Notes: generated by a model from the sequence alone, not told the origin. DNA of 64,000 nt from an uncultured Christensenella sp. (GCA_910585235.1 CAJUCM010000003.1:1-64000); one strand, 5' to 3'. Counted from the stretch's first letter, positions 25,688-33,210 are shown. Made by a program: numbers and translations.

Positions 25688-25788
25688 ACGGCGTGTCGGG
25701 GACGCCACGCCCTACGGTTTGTTCGCATATAACGCACACGCCCGTTGCCCTGCTTTGCTTTGTAGGGCACGACGACGCGGCGTGCCGC
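25688..25788. repeat. Dispersed palindromic intergenic repeat, copy 2
   Basis: Left block 25688-25716 and right block 25763-25788 match the blocks of 16112-16192 with few changes, but the core is 46 bases and different. The right block folds as GGCACG/CGTGCC. It lies in the 320-base gap between the TIR gene and the FmdB-type gene. Confidence 0.75.
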
Positions 25789-25798
25789 ATTATATGCC

Positions 25799-25827
25799 GC
25801 CCCGCTTGGCGTTGCGCCAAGCGGGGC
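25799..25827. repeat. 13-bp perfect inverted repeat
   Basis: GCCCCGCTTGGCG (25799-25811) and its complement (25815-25827) around a three-base loop. T or A runs lie on the wrong side for termination of the upstream corA-fmdB transcript, so it is not a normal terminator. Confidence 0.7.
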
Positions 25828-25842
25828 AAAAAAACTTATTTT

Positions 25843-26040
25843 CTATTTACAGCCCGAACAGGTCTTGCAGTTTCCGCTGCAATGCGGGGCGGACTTCCCC
25901 GTAGCCGAATAAACTTTTCCCGACCACTCGCGCTCCGCCCTCTTTCCGCAGTCGGGGCAAAGCACCTCTTCGTTGCAATTTTTGACAAGTTCCTCGAACT
26001 CTTTCCGGCAGGATAAGCACCTGTACTGTAAAACGGGCAT
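25843..26040 (-). CDS. FmdB-type zinc ribbon protein
   Basis: 65 residues. The N-terminus MPVLQYRCLSCRKEFEEL plus CPDCGKRAE matches the FmdB putative regulatory zinc ribbon family: CxxC pairs at residues 8/11 and near 28/31. The C-terminus adds an unusual cysteine-rich tail (CSGNCKTCSGC) that could bind a second metal. Its start is one base after the corA stop, so it is the second gene of the corA operon. Function is not established for the family. Confidence 0.85.
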   Translation of the reverse strand: MPVLQYRCLSCRKEFEELVKNCNEEVLCPDCGKRAEREWSGKVYSATGKSAPHCSGNCKTCSGCK

Positions 26041-26041
26041 T

Positions 26042-27031
26042 TCATTCCCCTCTTCTGCGCTTCCGCTTAATTTCTTTGGGCGTCTTGATGCGAATGGAAT
26101 TCGTCATGCGGATGAGCACGAACGAGACGATCGCGGTAACGACGACGCACACGCCGATGACGACCCAGAAGCCCCAGCTCTTGCCCTCGAACGGCACGCC
26201 CACGTTCATGCCCCAAAGACTTGCGATGAGCGTCGGCACGGAGATGATGAGCGTGATGACCGCAAGCAGTTTCATGACCACATTCAGATTGTTTGAAATG
26301 ACGGAGGCGTACGCGTCCATCGTGCCCGAAAGAATATCGCGGTAAATGTTACACATTTCCACCGCCTGACGGGTCTCGATCAGAACGTCGTCGTAGAGGT
26401 CGCGGTATTCCTCGTTCTCCGTAATTTCGGGCAGGCGCTCCATTTTTTTATACACGCCGATGTCCGCGCTCAGCGAAGTCGAAAAATACACGAGCGAATT
26501 TTCAAGCGCGAGCATTTGGATAAGTTCCTTGTTCTTCATGGAACGGTGAAGCTCCGCCTGCACGCGCAGGGACTTTTTATCGATCTGCCGAAGGTTGGAC
26601 AAAAACCGCTTTGCATTGCCGAACATAAAAGTCAGCATAAAGAAAACGGGTTTTGCGGTATCCACGCTCACGCGGTTGGAGATAAAATCGCCGAGCACGG
26701 GATTTCCGCGGAGAGATACGGTGACGACGCACTTATCGTTGTAGATGATCGCCATAGGGATCGTCTCGTAAGTGTCGCCCTCGTCGGTATCGGTAATGGT
26801 GGGCGTATCGATCAGGCACATAAAATACCCGTCGTCGCGCTCCATACGCGCCGTCTCCTGTTCGTCGAGCGCGGCTTTGAGCGTCTCTTCGGGAATGCCC
26901 GTAACAGCCGCCGCGTCCTCGATCTCGTCGTCGGTCGGGTTAATCAGATCCACCCAGCACTTCTCCTCAAACGCTTCGAGGCGTCCGAGTTTATTCAGTT
27001 CGTCGTTCTTAAAATATTTTACCATAGGCAT
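26042..27031 (-). CDS. corA: CorA-family magnesium transporter
   Basis: 329 residues. A cytosolic alpha/beta domain precedes two C-terminal transmembrane helices (about 267-288 and 300-320); the pore motif is GMN in SLWGMNVGVP, as in all CorA channels, and the basic tail RKRRR ends the protein. Forms a pentameric Mg2+ channel. MPMVKYF and MVKYF are both possible starts; the first has GGGACGG in front. The preceding 220 bases hold a promoter, a translated-looking 21-codon ORF and a terminator, which suggests attenuation. Followed directly by an FmdB-type gene. Confidence 0.93.
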   Translation of the reverse strand: MPMVKYFKNDELNKLGRLEAFEEKCWVDLINPTDDEIEDAAAVTGIPEETLKAALDEQETARMERDDGYFMCLIDTPTITDTDEGDTYETIPMAIIYNDKCVVTVSLRGNPVLGDFISNRVSVDTAKPVFFMLTFMFGNAKRFLSNLRQIDKKSLRVQAELHRSMKNKELIQMLALENSLVYFSTSLSADIGVYKKMERLPEITENEEYRDLYDDVLIETRQAVEMCNIYRDILSGTMDAYASVISNNLNVVMKLLAVITLIISVPTLIASLWGMNVGVPFEGKSWGFWVVIGVCVVVTAIVSFVLIRMTNSIRIKTPKEIKRKRRRGE

Positions 27032-27050
27032 ACCGTCCCGTCGATATTCT

Positions 27051-27083
27051 GAAAAACAAAACGCACGGAAAACTTTCCGTGCG
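27051..27083 (-). terminator. Leader terminator upstream of corA
   Basis: Stem 27062-27071 with 27074-27083 (CGCACGGAAA/TTTCCGTGCG, apical pairs probably open), then TTTTGTTTTT on the minus strand, about 20 bases before the corA start. A second hairpin TAGCCG-taccc-CGGCTA (27096-27112) precedes it. It could also stop transcription from the M1 peptidase gene. Confidence 0.75.
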
Positions 27084-27119
27084 CGAATACCGTTATAGCC
27101 GGGGTACGGCTACCGTCTT

Positions 27120-27185
27120 TTAATTCCGCATGGAAAGCAATTCGATTGTAAGGAAAAAACTACTTCGATATGGGCTGACGTCCAT
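27120..27185 (-). CDS. Short leader ORF (21 codons) upstream of corA
   Basis: ATG 27185 is preceded by a near-perfect AAGGAG five to six bases upstream, stronger than the site of corA itself, and the ORF ends with TAA at 27122-27120. The peptide starts MDVSPYRSSFFLTIELL. It lies between the corA promoter and the leader terminator, the layout of a leader peptide whose translation decides whether the terminator forms. Related logic is known for mgtA and corA leaders in enteric bacteria; here it is inferred from layout only. Confidence 0.6.
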   Translation of the reverse strand: MDVSPYRSSFFLTIELLSMRN

Positions 27186-27220
27186 TTTTAACTCCTTCGC
27201 TTTTTTATTTCCTTATTTTC

Positions 27221-27249
27221 ATTATAAACGATTTACGACGATTTGGCAA
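27221..27249 (-). promoter_or_regulatory. Sigma-A promoter of the corA leader
   Basis: TTGCCA (27249-27244), 17-base spacer, TATAAT (27226-27221). It lies 18 bases after the end of the M1 peptidase gene. Confidence 0.75.
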
Positions 27250-27267
27250 CTGTTTTTCAAAAGTTTT

Positions 27268-28704
27268 TCAAATCACGCACCTTCCCTCCGTAAAGGACAG
27301 AACAAGCTGTTCGGCGGAAGAAAAACACCCGATCAGATCGTATTCGGAAGCCAATTTTCCCGCATACTTTGCGGCATACGATCTGAGCGAAGAAAAGAAT
27401 TTTCTGTCCCCCATCGTCTCGCGCAGTCTGTCAAAGAGAACGACCCCCTTGTCATAGGCGAGAATGCGGTACTCGTACTCTCCCGAATATCCGCTCAGAG
27501 GGCGGCTCATGCCCGTATCCACCTCCCCCGAAAGCTGGCTCTGCACGTTAAAGTAATTGCGGTACGCGTTTTCCGACGCCGCGACGAAATCGCGGTAGCC
27601 GACTCCGTAGGCGGGATGATTTTCAAAAAAGAGCGCGACGGAATACTCGGCGAGTCCCTCGTCCTGCCAGGCGCAATTCGCCTGATCGCTCCCGACCGAG
27701 GCGTACCACCACTGGTGCGCCGTCTCGTGCGCGACGACCGCGGTGCGCTCCTCCCGCCTGAGCGCAGAGGAGATCGTAGCGAACCCGCCGTATTCCATCC
27801 CGCCGAAATAGAGATCGGTCTCCGCAAAGGCGTAGCGCGGATACGCATACTCCCCGAACAGCTCCGCATAGGTCGCGACCGCGTCGCAAGCCGCCCTGAG
27901 CGTCTCTTCGGGAAATGCGTCCGCAAAATAATAGTAGTCGATTTTAACGTTCGCCCGCTCGTCGGAGACGACTTTGAAGTCGCCCAGAACGAACGCCGCG
28001 TCGCGGACGTTCTCCGCCTTATAACGGCAGACGGTCTTGCCGTTCCCCTCCGAGAGCGCCGCATCCCCTCCGCACGCGACTTTCATTTCCGCGGGGACGG
28101 TCAGCGTAACGGAAAAGTCGGAGGTATCGAGCGTGAACGGCTCGCCGTACGCTGCGGGCGCGTATGCGTAAAAACCGCTCTCCCCCTGCGCGGGGAGCAT
28201 GGGATAAAAATAGGACAGGTTGACGCAGTTTTCCCCGATCCCCAGCCGATGATCGGCTTTGGGCAAAGTCAGCGAATAGCGCACAAAGAGCGCGACGCTC
28301 TCGTCGGGATAGAGCGGTTTTGAAAGAAGCACCGAGAGAACGCCGTTATCTTCGCCCCCGACGCTCCATTCCTTTCCGCCCGTCACCTCTTCGATTTCGA
28401 TCCCGCCGTAGCTGACGCCGCCGTAATAACAGGCGGAAGAAAACAGTTCGGAGACGGGCGGAGTTTTGACCCCCTCCCCGAACATATTCGGATAGAGCGC
28501 AAACGGGATCTCTTCGAGAACGTTCTCCGTTCTGTTGGGGACGGTCACTTTCATACTGCCGTCTATTCTGCCCTCTTCCGCAAAGTATTCCGCTTCGATC
28601 TCGTAACCGCAACGCGCGCCCGCGCCGTTATCGCAGGCGGAAAACGCCGCAAGCGGAAGCGAAACGATGAGCGCAAGCGTGCCGAACGCAATGATTTTCC
28701 GCAT
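27268..28704 (-). CDS. M1-family metallopeptidase lipoprotein
   Basis: 478 residues. A lipoprotein signal (LPLAAFSAC, Cys24) anchors it outside the membrane. Zinc site HETAHQWW with the distal Glu in DEGLAEYSVALFFE, and the exopeptidase motif GGMEYGG, mark the M1 (gluzincin aminopeptidase) family; the N-terminal beta domain is present but the long C-terminal helical domain of classical aminopeptidase N is absent, as in shorter Firmicutes M1 proteins. GGGAGG precedes the ATG. Probably trims extracellular peptides. Confidence 0.92.
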   Translation of the reverse strand: MRKIIAFGTLALIVSLPLAAFSACDNGAGARCGYEIEAEYFAEEGRIDGSMKVTVPNRTENVLEEIPFALYPNMFGEGVKTPPVSELFSSACYYGGVSYGGIEIEEVTGGKEWSVGGEDNGVLSVLLSKPLYPDESVALFVRYSLTLPKADHRLGIGENCVNLSYFYPMLPAQGESGFYAYAPAAYGEPFTLDTSDFSVTLTVPAEMKVACGGDAALSEGNGKTVCRYKAENVRDAAFVLGDFKVVSDERANVKIDYYYFADAFPEETLRAACDAVATYAELFGEYAYPRYAFAETDLYFGGMEYGGFATISSALRREERTAVVAHETAHQWWYASVGSDQANCAWQDEGLAEYSVALFFENHPAYGVGYRDFVAASENAYRNYFNVQSQLSGEVDTGMSRPLSGYSGEYEYRILAYDKGVVLFDRLRETMGDRKFFSSLRSYAAKYAGKLASEYDLIGCFSSAEQLVLSFTEGRCVI

Positions 28705-28782
28705 AAAAAAACCTCCCGACAGCGGCGCTTTCCGCGCCTTTGCCGACAGGTTATTCTATGCTTGTCTGTATTTTTGTTATGC

Positions 28783-29439
28783 TCAGACTTTATTGGTTTT
28801 ATCTTTCGCCGCGGAGACTTCTTCCACTTTCTTCGAGAATGCGTCCGAATAAGCGGGTTGCGCGGAAGCGGCGGGCTTCGCCGCGGGAGCGGGCTGCGCT
28901 ACGTTCTGCACGTCGAATGCGGGCGGCAGATAATCGATCCCGTTCTTGGCAAGTTCGCCGAGCAGTTTCTTCACGTCGGGAACTTTTCCGATATAGGCGA
29001 TCCCCGTCGAATCCATTGCATAGACGGAAACGGATTTAAGAACGACTTTGCCGTTTGCGTTCTGAATAAGCGTCTTGACAAGATCCTCCGCCGCAAGCGT
29101 GAAACGGATCGCGTCGCGCTGACCCACGACGACGCGCGCGTCTTTGCTGAGCCGGTTCTCTTTCTTATAGACGTCGGTATAGTTAAAATTGACTTTCCCG
29201 TTTCTGAGACCGAGCTCGGTGATGGTAATGTCGGTCAGAGAACGGTTGGAGACGGTGATATTCGCAACCATTCTTCTCGTATCGGGATCGGCAGAGAACT
29301 GACCGATAAATTTCAGCCTCTGTACGGCGACCCTCTTGCGCATATCGAAGAGAAGCCATACGACTACGCCCAGAATTGCAACAAGTATGACCGCAACGAT
29401 CAGAATGATGAGACCTGCATTTTCATTTAACCCATCCAT
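28783..29439 (-). CDS. Uncharacterised single-pass membrane protein
   Basis: 218 residues. One transmembrane helix (about 10-34) is followed by a stretch VAVQRLKFIGQFSADPD and a beta-rich region of about 110 residues, then an alanine- and proline-rich tail (QPAPAAKPAASAQPAY) with a final basic segment. The short extracellular N-terminus and basic residues after the helix put the body in the cytosol. AGAGG precedes the ATG and a good promoter is upstream. Family not recognised. Confidence 0.72.
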   Translation of the reverse strand: MDGLNENAGLIILIVAVILVAILGVVVWLLFDMRKRVAVQRLKFIGQFSADPDTRRMVANITVSNRSLTDITITELGLRNGKVNFNYTDVYKKENRLSKDARVVVGQRDAIRFTLAAEDLVKTLIQNANGKVVLKSVSVYAMDSTGIAYIGKVPDVKKLLGELAKNGIDYLPPAFDVQNVAQPAPAAKPAASAQPAYSDAFSKKVEEVSAAKDKTNKV

Positions 29440-29471
29440 ATATAACCTCTTCTGATTTTTTTATCAGTGTT

Positions 29472-29500
29472 ATTATACGATATACGGCGAAAAAAATCAA
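29472..29500 (-). promoter_or_regulatory. Sigma-A promoter
   Basis: TTGATT (29500-29495), 17-base spacer, TATAAT (29477-29472), for the gene at 28783-29439. Confidence 0.7.
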
Positions 29501-29521
29501 TCGTTCTTTCTTAAATTTTAT

Positions 29522-29560
29522 AAAAAAATCGGACATTCTCTGGGGAATGCCCGATTTTTA
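29522..29560 (-). terminator. Intrinsic terminator of the M23 gene
   Basis: Imperfect 11-bp stem (29528-29538 with 29545-29555), one mismatch, with a seven-T run on the minus strand. Confidence 0.75.
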
Positions 29561-29587
29561 ACGGTTGTTTTTCCAAGAAACGGAAAC

Positions 29588-30211
29588 TTACTTTTCTTCG
29601 TACTCGATGTCGAGGTACGACGCGGGATCGACCGCTTTATTGTTTACCTTCAATTCAAAGTGCAGGTGCGTGCCGTCCTTCGCCTCGGAACCGTACGCCG
29701 CCGCCACCGTTGCAAAGTACTCTCCCTTGGAAAGTTTCGCGCCGACTTTCAGCGAAGAATTGGGCTCTACGAAACGGTAATAACCCTTCATGCCGTCGCC
29801 GTGATCGACGATGATGAGATTGCCCGTCTTTTTGCTCAGGCTGATCGACTCGACCGTTCCGTCCGCGATCGCAGCAACTTTCGTGCCCTCTTCCGCGGCG
29901 AAGTCGATCCCCTGATGACGGTAGATGAATCCCGTCGTCCCGCTGTTATAGACGTCGTTATAGACCGTAACGTCCACATACTCGACGGGATTGCAGAACT
30001 TTTCCGCTTCTCCGCCCGTGGGCTTGTCGTCATCCTCGTCCGTCGGCGGAGGCGTAATATCCTCTGCGGGGGGATTGTTGTCAAGCTGATTAGAATTGTC
30101 GTTCGACACGAAGTACACGGTGAGAACCGTCGCCGCCGTCAAAAGACAAATGCTGATCGCAAGAACAAGGTAGTACAGCAGTTTTCTTTTTTTTGTTTTT
30201 TCCTCTTTCAT
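29588..30211 (-). CDS. M23 peptidase-domain membrane protein, SpoIIQ-like
   Basis: 207 residues. A short basic cytosolic start, one transmembrane helix (about 11-34), a disordered acidic and proline-rich linker, then a LytM/M23 domain (about 95-200). The zinc ligands are complete: RHQGIDF (His and Asp) and HLHFEL. Size and layout match SpoIIQ, the forespore membrane protein that joins SpoIIIAH across the engulfment septum; intact ligands are found in clostridial SpoIIQ but not in that of B. subtilis. It could equally be a vegetative cell-wall endopeptidase. GGAGG precedes the ATG. It follows a YwmB-like gene, another sporulation-linked family. Confidence 0.8.
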   Translation of the reverse strand: MKEEKTKKRKLLYYLVLAISICLLTAATVLTVYFVSNDNSNQLDNNPPAEDITPPPTDEDDDKPTGGEAEKFCNPVEYVDVTVYNDVYNSGTTGFIYRHQGIDFAAEEGTKVAAIADGTVESISLSKKTGNLIIVDHGDGMKGYYRFVEPNSSLKVGAKLSKGEYFATVAAAYGSEAKDGTHLHFELKVNNKAVDPASYLDIEYEEK

Positions 30212-30276
30212 TTTGATCCTCCGGGAATTTTGTTATGTAGATCATGAACGACTTTTCGGGTTTTTATACATCCCTT

Positions 30277-30699
30277 TCAAAAACCGCCGAAAATGATGGG
30301 AGTCCCCGCCGCCGTTTCTTCCCCGTCGCAGGCGATATGAAGGTTCACCCGCACCCCGCCGATCGACACCGCGTCTTTGAGAAAAGGAGAATAACAATAG
30401 TAGTTGACGACGCCCGCCGCCTCTTCCGTAAAGAGGATCTGCGCGCCGAAGCGTTCCATGATCTCCTGCGCTCTGTTTCCCGAATAGCGCGCGCTCTCCC
30501 CTCTTACGTCCGCCAAAAACAGTTTTTCGTAGGGAGAGCGGGAAAGCACGATCTCCTCCGAAGAAGTTCCTCTGTAAAATTCGTAGCGGTCCCCGTCCGC
30601 AAAGACGGGCGAGCGAAAGAGAACATACGCAAAGAGAATGCACGCTACGGCAAGCGCCGCTATTGCAAACGTTTTGATCGTGATGAATAATCTGCGCAT
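30277..30699 (-). CDS. Short YwmB-like secreted protein
   Basis: 140 residues. An N-terminal signal or anchor helix (about 8-27) precedes a small domain whose end (VVNYYCYSPFLKDAVSIGGV, NLHIA, GTPIIFGGF) resembles the C-terminal part of the YwmB family, whose genes cluster with spoIID or murA in Bacillota. It is clearly shorter than typical YwmB (about 240 residues). GGAGGG precedes the ATG. It lies 65 bases upstream of the SpoIIQ-like gene on the same strand. The assignment is tentative. Confidence 0.55.
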   Translation of the reverse strand: MRRLFITIKTFAIAALAVACILFAYVLFRSPVFADGDRYEFYRGTSSEEIVLSRSPYEKLFLADVRGESARYSGNRAQEIMERFGAQILFTEEAAGVVNYYCYSPFLKDAVSIGGVRVNLHIACDGEETAAGTPIIFGGF

Positions 30700-30814
30700 C
30701 GCATTTCCCTCCGCACGGAAAATCTTTGACGCTTTATTTGCGGTTTATACTTCCGCCGGCGGTTTTTTATTGCGGAAAAAAATGAAATTTCAAGGATTCG
30801 AGAAGTAAAACGCG

Positions 30815-30843
30815 TTGACTTACGAAAAAAAATAGTGTAAAAT
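30815..30843 (+). promoter_or_regulatory. Sigma-A promoter and leader of rpsF-ssb-rpsR
   Basis: TTGACT (30815-30820), 17-base spacer, TAAAAT (30838-30843). The 75-base leader folds two hairpins (30850-30867 and 30880-30897) directly before CCGAAAAGACCGGGAGGTG. This may be the S6:S18 autoregulatory site known from other bacteria, but I cannot confirm that by eye. Confidence 0.65.
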
Positions 30844-30922
30844 AAAAAGACGGACGGAAAAATCCGTTCAAAAACCTTGCATATCGTCAAAGATATGCCG
30901 AAAAGACCGGGAGGTGAAAATC

Positions 30923-31207
30923 ATGAAAAAGTACGAGATGCTCCTGCTGCTGAAAAGCGACATGGAAGAAGAGGCGCGCGAAGCGGAACTGAATAAGTAC
31001 CGCGAGATCGTTTCTTCACAGGGCGGCGCCGTAGAATCCACCGACAAATGGGGTGTGAAAAAGACGGCTTATCCGATACGTTTCCAGACGGAAGCGTTCT
31101 ATGCCCTCATGAAGTTTTCTGCGGAAGCGGACACGGTGAAAGAACTCGACCGTGTGGCGGGGCTTTCCGGCGTCGTGTTAAGACGCATGATCACAAAAGC
31201 GGAATAA
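30923..31207 (+). CDS. rpsF: Ribosomal protein bS6
   Basis: 94 residues from ATG 30923; GGGAGGTG sits at the right distance. The core MKKYEMLLLLKSD, the RNA-contact KWGVKKTAYPI and the end VLRRMITKAE are typical of bS6, which binds the 30S platform together with S18. Followed by ssb after 12 bases; the order rpsF-ssb-rpsR is standard in Bacillota. Confidence 0.96.
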   Translation: MKKYEMLLLLKSDMEEEAREAELNKYREIVSSQGGAVESTDKWGVKKTAYPIRFQTEAFYALMKFSAEADTVKELDRVAGLSGVVLRRMITKAE

Positions 31208-31219
31208 GGAGAAAAACGT

Positions 31220-31645
31220 ATGAACAAAGTATTCCTGATCGGAAATCTGACGCGCGACCCCGAACTCACGGAAACCGCGGGCGGCGTGAGCGTATGTCAC
31301 TTTTCGATTGCCGTAAACAGAAGCTACACTTCCTCTGACGGAGAGAGGCAGACCGACTTCTTCAACGTGACCGCGTGGAGAGGTCTTGCCGACACCGTTT
31401 CGCGTTTCTGCAAAAAAGGCAGTAAAGTGGCGGTTTCGGGAAGCATTCAGATGCGCACCTACGAGGACAACAGCGGGCAGAAACGCACCGCGGTGGACGT
31501 TATTGCGCAGGATGTGGAATTCCTCAGCTCCAAGAGCCAGAACCAGGGCGACGACTATTTCGACGCGGGCGAAAAACCCGCCGCGTCTCCCCGCAAAAAG
31601 CCCGCGTTGCAGGCGTTCGACGACGACGGCGACATCCCCTTTTAA
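31220..31645 (+). CDS. ssb: Single-stranded DNA-binding protein
   Basis: 141 residues. OB fold with MNKVFLIGNLTRDPELT, the aromatic DNA-contact strand FFNVTAWRGLADTV, and the acidic C-terminal tip DDDGDIPF that recruits replication and repair proteins. The linker (about residues 105-130) is short. AAGGAG precedes the ATG. Binds and protects ssDNA as a tetramer. Confidence 0.97.
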   Translation: MNKVFLIGNLTRDPELTETAGGVSVCHFSIAVNRSYTSSDGERQTDFFNVTAWRGLADTVSRFCKKGSKVAVSGSIQMRTYEDNSGQKRTAVDVIAQDVEFLSSKSQNQGDDYFDAGEKPAASPRKKPALQAFDDDGDIPF

Positions 31646-31678
31646 GCGGACGCAAAAGTAATTTTCAAGGAGATCATC

Positions 31679-31999
31679 ATGGAAGAGAATCAACAGGAAT
31701 CCGTAGCGGCGGAGGAAGTGAGCGAAGAAGCGAAAGAGCGCGCTCCCAAGGAAAACCGCGAAGGAAAACCCGCGAAGAAAAACTATAAAAAGCAGGCGTT
31801 CAAAAAGTTCTGCGTGTTCTGTCAGGAAAAATCGACGATTGACTATAAAGACGTCAACAAGCTCAAACGCTTCATCGCCGACGGCGGAAAAATTCTGCCC
31901 CGCCGCATGACCGGCACCTGCGCAAAACACCAGAGAGAAGTTTCTACCGCGATCAAACGCGCAAGAGTCGCCTCGCTTATTCCTTTCAAAGCGGACTGA
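31679..31999 (+). CDS. rpsR: Ribosomal protein bS18
   Basis: 106 residues, longer than the usual 75-80 because of an N-terminal extension of about 35 residues, first acidic (ESVAAEEVSEEAKE) then basic (KPAKKNYKKQAFKK). The S18 core follows: CVFC at 45-48, DYKDVNKLKRFI, and TGTCAKHQREV. The CxxC...CxxH set makes it the zinc-binding form. It pairs with S6 on the 30S platform. Last gene of the operon. Confidence 0.96.
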   Translation: MEENQQESVAAEEVSEEAKERAPKENREGKPAKKNYKKQAFKKFCVFCQEKSTIDYKDVNKLKRFIADGGKILPRRMTGTCAKHQREVSTAIKRARVASLIPFKAD

Positions 32000-32024
32000 A
32001 CTTGTAAAAAATCGAATGACTCAA

Positions 32025-32052
32025 AAAACCCTGCAAGAATGCAGGGTTTTTT
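32025..32052. terminator. Bidirectional terminator
   Basis: Stem AAAACCCTGC (32025-32034) with GCAGGGTTTT (32041-32050), A run before and T run after; it lies between rpsR and the convergent XRE gene. Confidence 0.9.
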
Positions 32053-32072
32053 ATGTTCGATAATTTGAAGAA

Positions 32073-32402
32073 CTAATTTGTTAATCCTTTGTTTATGTCG
32101 CCGATAATTTCAGAGATGACCTCTTTTTTATTTTTTGGCAGCTTCAAAAACATATCGATTGTTCGCTTATCGTTTTTATCAAAGATCGGATATTGTTCGA
32201 TCGTTTCAAACTCGTCGGTTCTGCCCACCAAATAATCGATCGTGCACTCGAAAATGTTCGCAAGATCTATTAAATCCCGAATGCTCGGTTCGGCTCTGCC
32301 TTGTTCCCAGTTGGCAATGGTATAATTTTTCACCCCGATCTTTTGCGCCAATTCTTGTTGCGTGATAGGCTTTTGTTTGCGTAAGTCGTTTAATCTGAGC
32401 AT
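32073..32402 (-). CDS. XRE-family repressor
   Basis: 109 residues. HTH_3 domain at about 3-58 (ITQQELAQKIGVKNYTIANW, then PSIRDLIDLANIFECTIDYLVGR). The C-terminal 45 residues form a short helical tail (FLKLPKNKKEVISEIIGDI) probably for dimerisation. It faces the CFI-box gene across three palindromes that overlap that gene's consensus promoter, so it is most likely the repressor of both its own gene and that one. AAGGTG lies before the ATG. Confidence 0.9.
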   Translation of the reverse strand: MLRLNDLRKQKPITQQELAQKIGVKNYTIANWEQGRAEPSIRDLIDLANIFECTIDYLVGRTDEFETIEQYPIFDKNDKRTIDMFLKLPKNKKEVISEIIGDINKGLTN

Positions 32403-32423
32403 TTTTTCACCTTAATAAATAAT

Positions 32424-32501
32424 TAGCAGAAATTGCTATAAAAGTCTTGACATTAGCAATAAATATTGCTATAATATTATTAAGTTAGCAATAATTGCTA
32501 A
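32424..32501. promoter_or_regulatory. Three-operator control region with consensus promoter
   Basis: Palindromes TAGCA-N5-TGCTA (32424-32438), TAGCAATAAATATTGCTA (32454-32471) and TTAGCAATAATTGCTAA (32485-32501). Their centres (32431, 32462.5, 32493) are 31 bases apart, three helical turns each. The promoter TTGACA (32447-32452), 17-base spacer, TATAAT (32470-32475) has the middle operator as its spacer. Confidence 0.85.
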
Positions 32502-32540
32502 TATTTGTTTTATTTATCATTGACCAATGAGGAGAAAATT

Positions 32541-32996
32541 ATGGGAACATGCGAAACCTGCGCTTATTTTTTCAAAGTTGACACCCTTATATTTGATAAA
32601 TACGGTTGTAAACTTTATAACAGATATGTAAAAAAAGGAGATACTTGCGCCAACTACACCGCGCGACCCTCCGGCGGAACGGGGTGCTTTCTTACTTCCG
32701 CGTGCGTAGATTATTTAGGGAAAGCCGACGATTGCGAAGAACTTACCCTTCTGCGCTCGTTCCGCGATCATTATATGCGCTCTACCGAGAACGGCAATGC
32801 TCTCGTTGATGAATATTATGAGATTGCGCCGACGCTTGTCGATAAAATAAATGCATCGACCGAAAAGGACAAATACTATTCTTATATTTATTCGGTAATT
32901 GAAAAATGCGTAGATTTGATCAAACAGGGTAAAAATCAGGAAACTCTTTCCGAGTATAAAAAAATGGTAATGACTCTGAAAGAACAGATTATTTAA
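32541..32996 (+). CDS. Cysteine-rich CFI-box domain protein
   Basis: 151 residues from ATG 32541 (GAGGAG upstream). The N-terminal 45 residues hold five Cys (CETCAYF, YGC, DTCANY) in a pattern suggesting a metal-binding or small cysteine-rich knot. Then comes GCFLTSACVDYLG followed by ELTLLRSFRDHYM and YYEIAPTLVDKI, the hallmark of the CFI-box domain (CF[IL]xTA). Its role is unknown. Expression is presumably blocked by the adjacent XRE protein. Base composition is A+T-richer than the neighbouring ribosomal genes, which fits recent acquisition. Confidence 0.75.
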   Translation: MGTCETCAYFFKVDTLIFDKYGCKLYNRYVKKGDTCANYTARPSGGTGCFLTSACVDYLGKADDCEELTLLRSFRDHYMRSTENGNALVDEYYEIAPTLVDKINASTEKDKYYSYIYSVIEKCVDLIKQGKNQETLSEYKKMVMTLKEQII

Positions 32997-33045
32997 TGAC
33001 GCAGACTAAAAAAAATTTTTACAAAACTTATCTGCAAAATACAAA

Positions 33046-33077
33046 AAAGACCTTGTATGAAACAAGGTCTTTTTTTA
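33046..33077 (+). terminator. Intrinsic terminator of the CFI-box gene
   Basis: Stem AAAGACCTTGT (33046-33056) with ACAAGGTCTTT (33062-33072) and a T run. From here to the promoter at 33211 I see no gene. Confidence 0.9.
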
Positions 33078-33210
33078 TTCAAATCCGAACTTCTAAAAAT
33101 CCGTTGCGTCACTTCGAGCGCCGAATTACAAAATTCCCTCCCGTTTGCGAGCATTCGACGCGATTCGACAAAAGTAGTGCTTTTTCAACAATAACTCCCC
33201 TTTTCAAACG

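Noticed and set aside
25799..25827. Terminator of the corA-fmdB operon
   Set aside because: The stem is strong, but the T run lies before rather than after it on the minus strand.
27032..27249. M-box (ykoK) magnesium riboswitch before corA
   Set aside because: The leader is occupied by a short ORF and lacks the conserved M-box core sequences.
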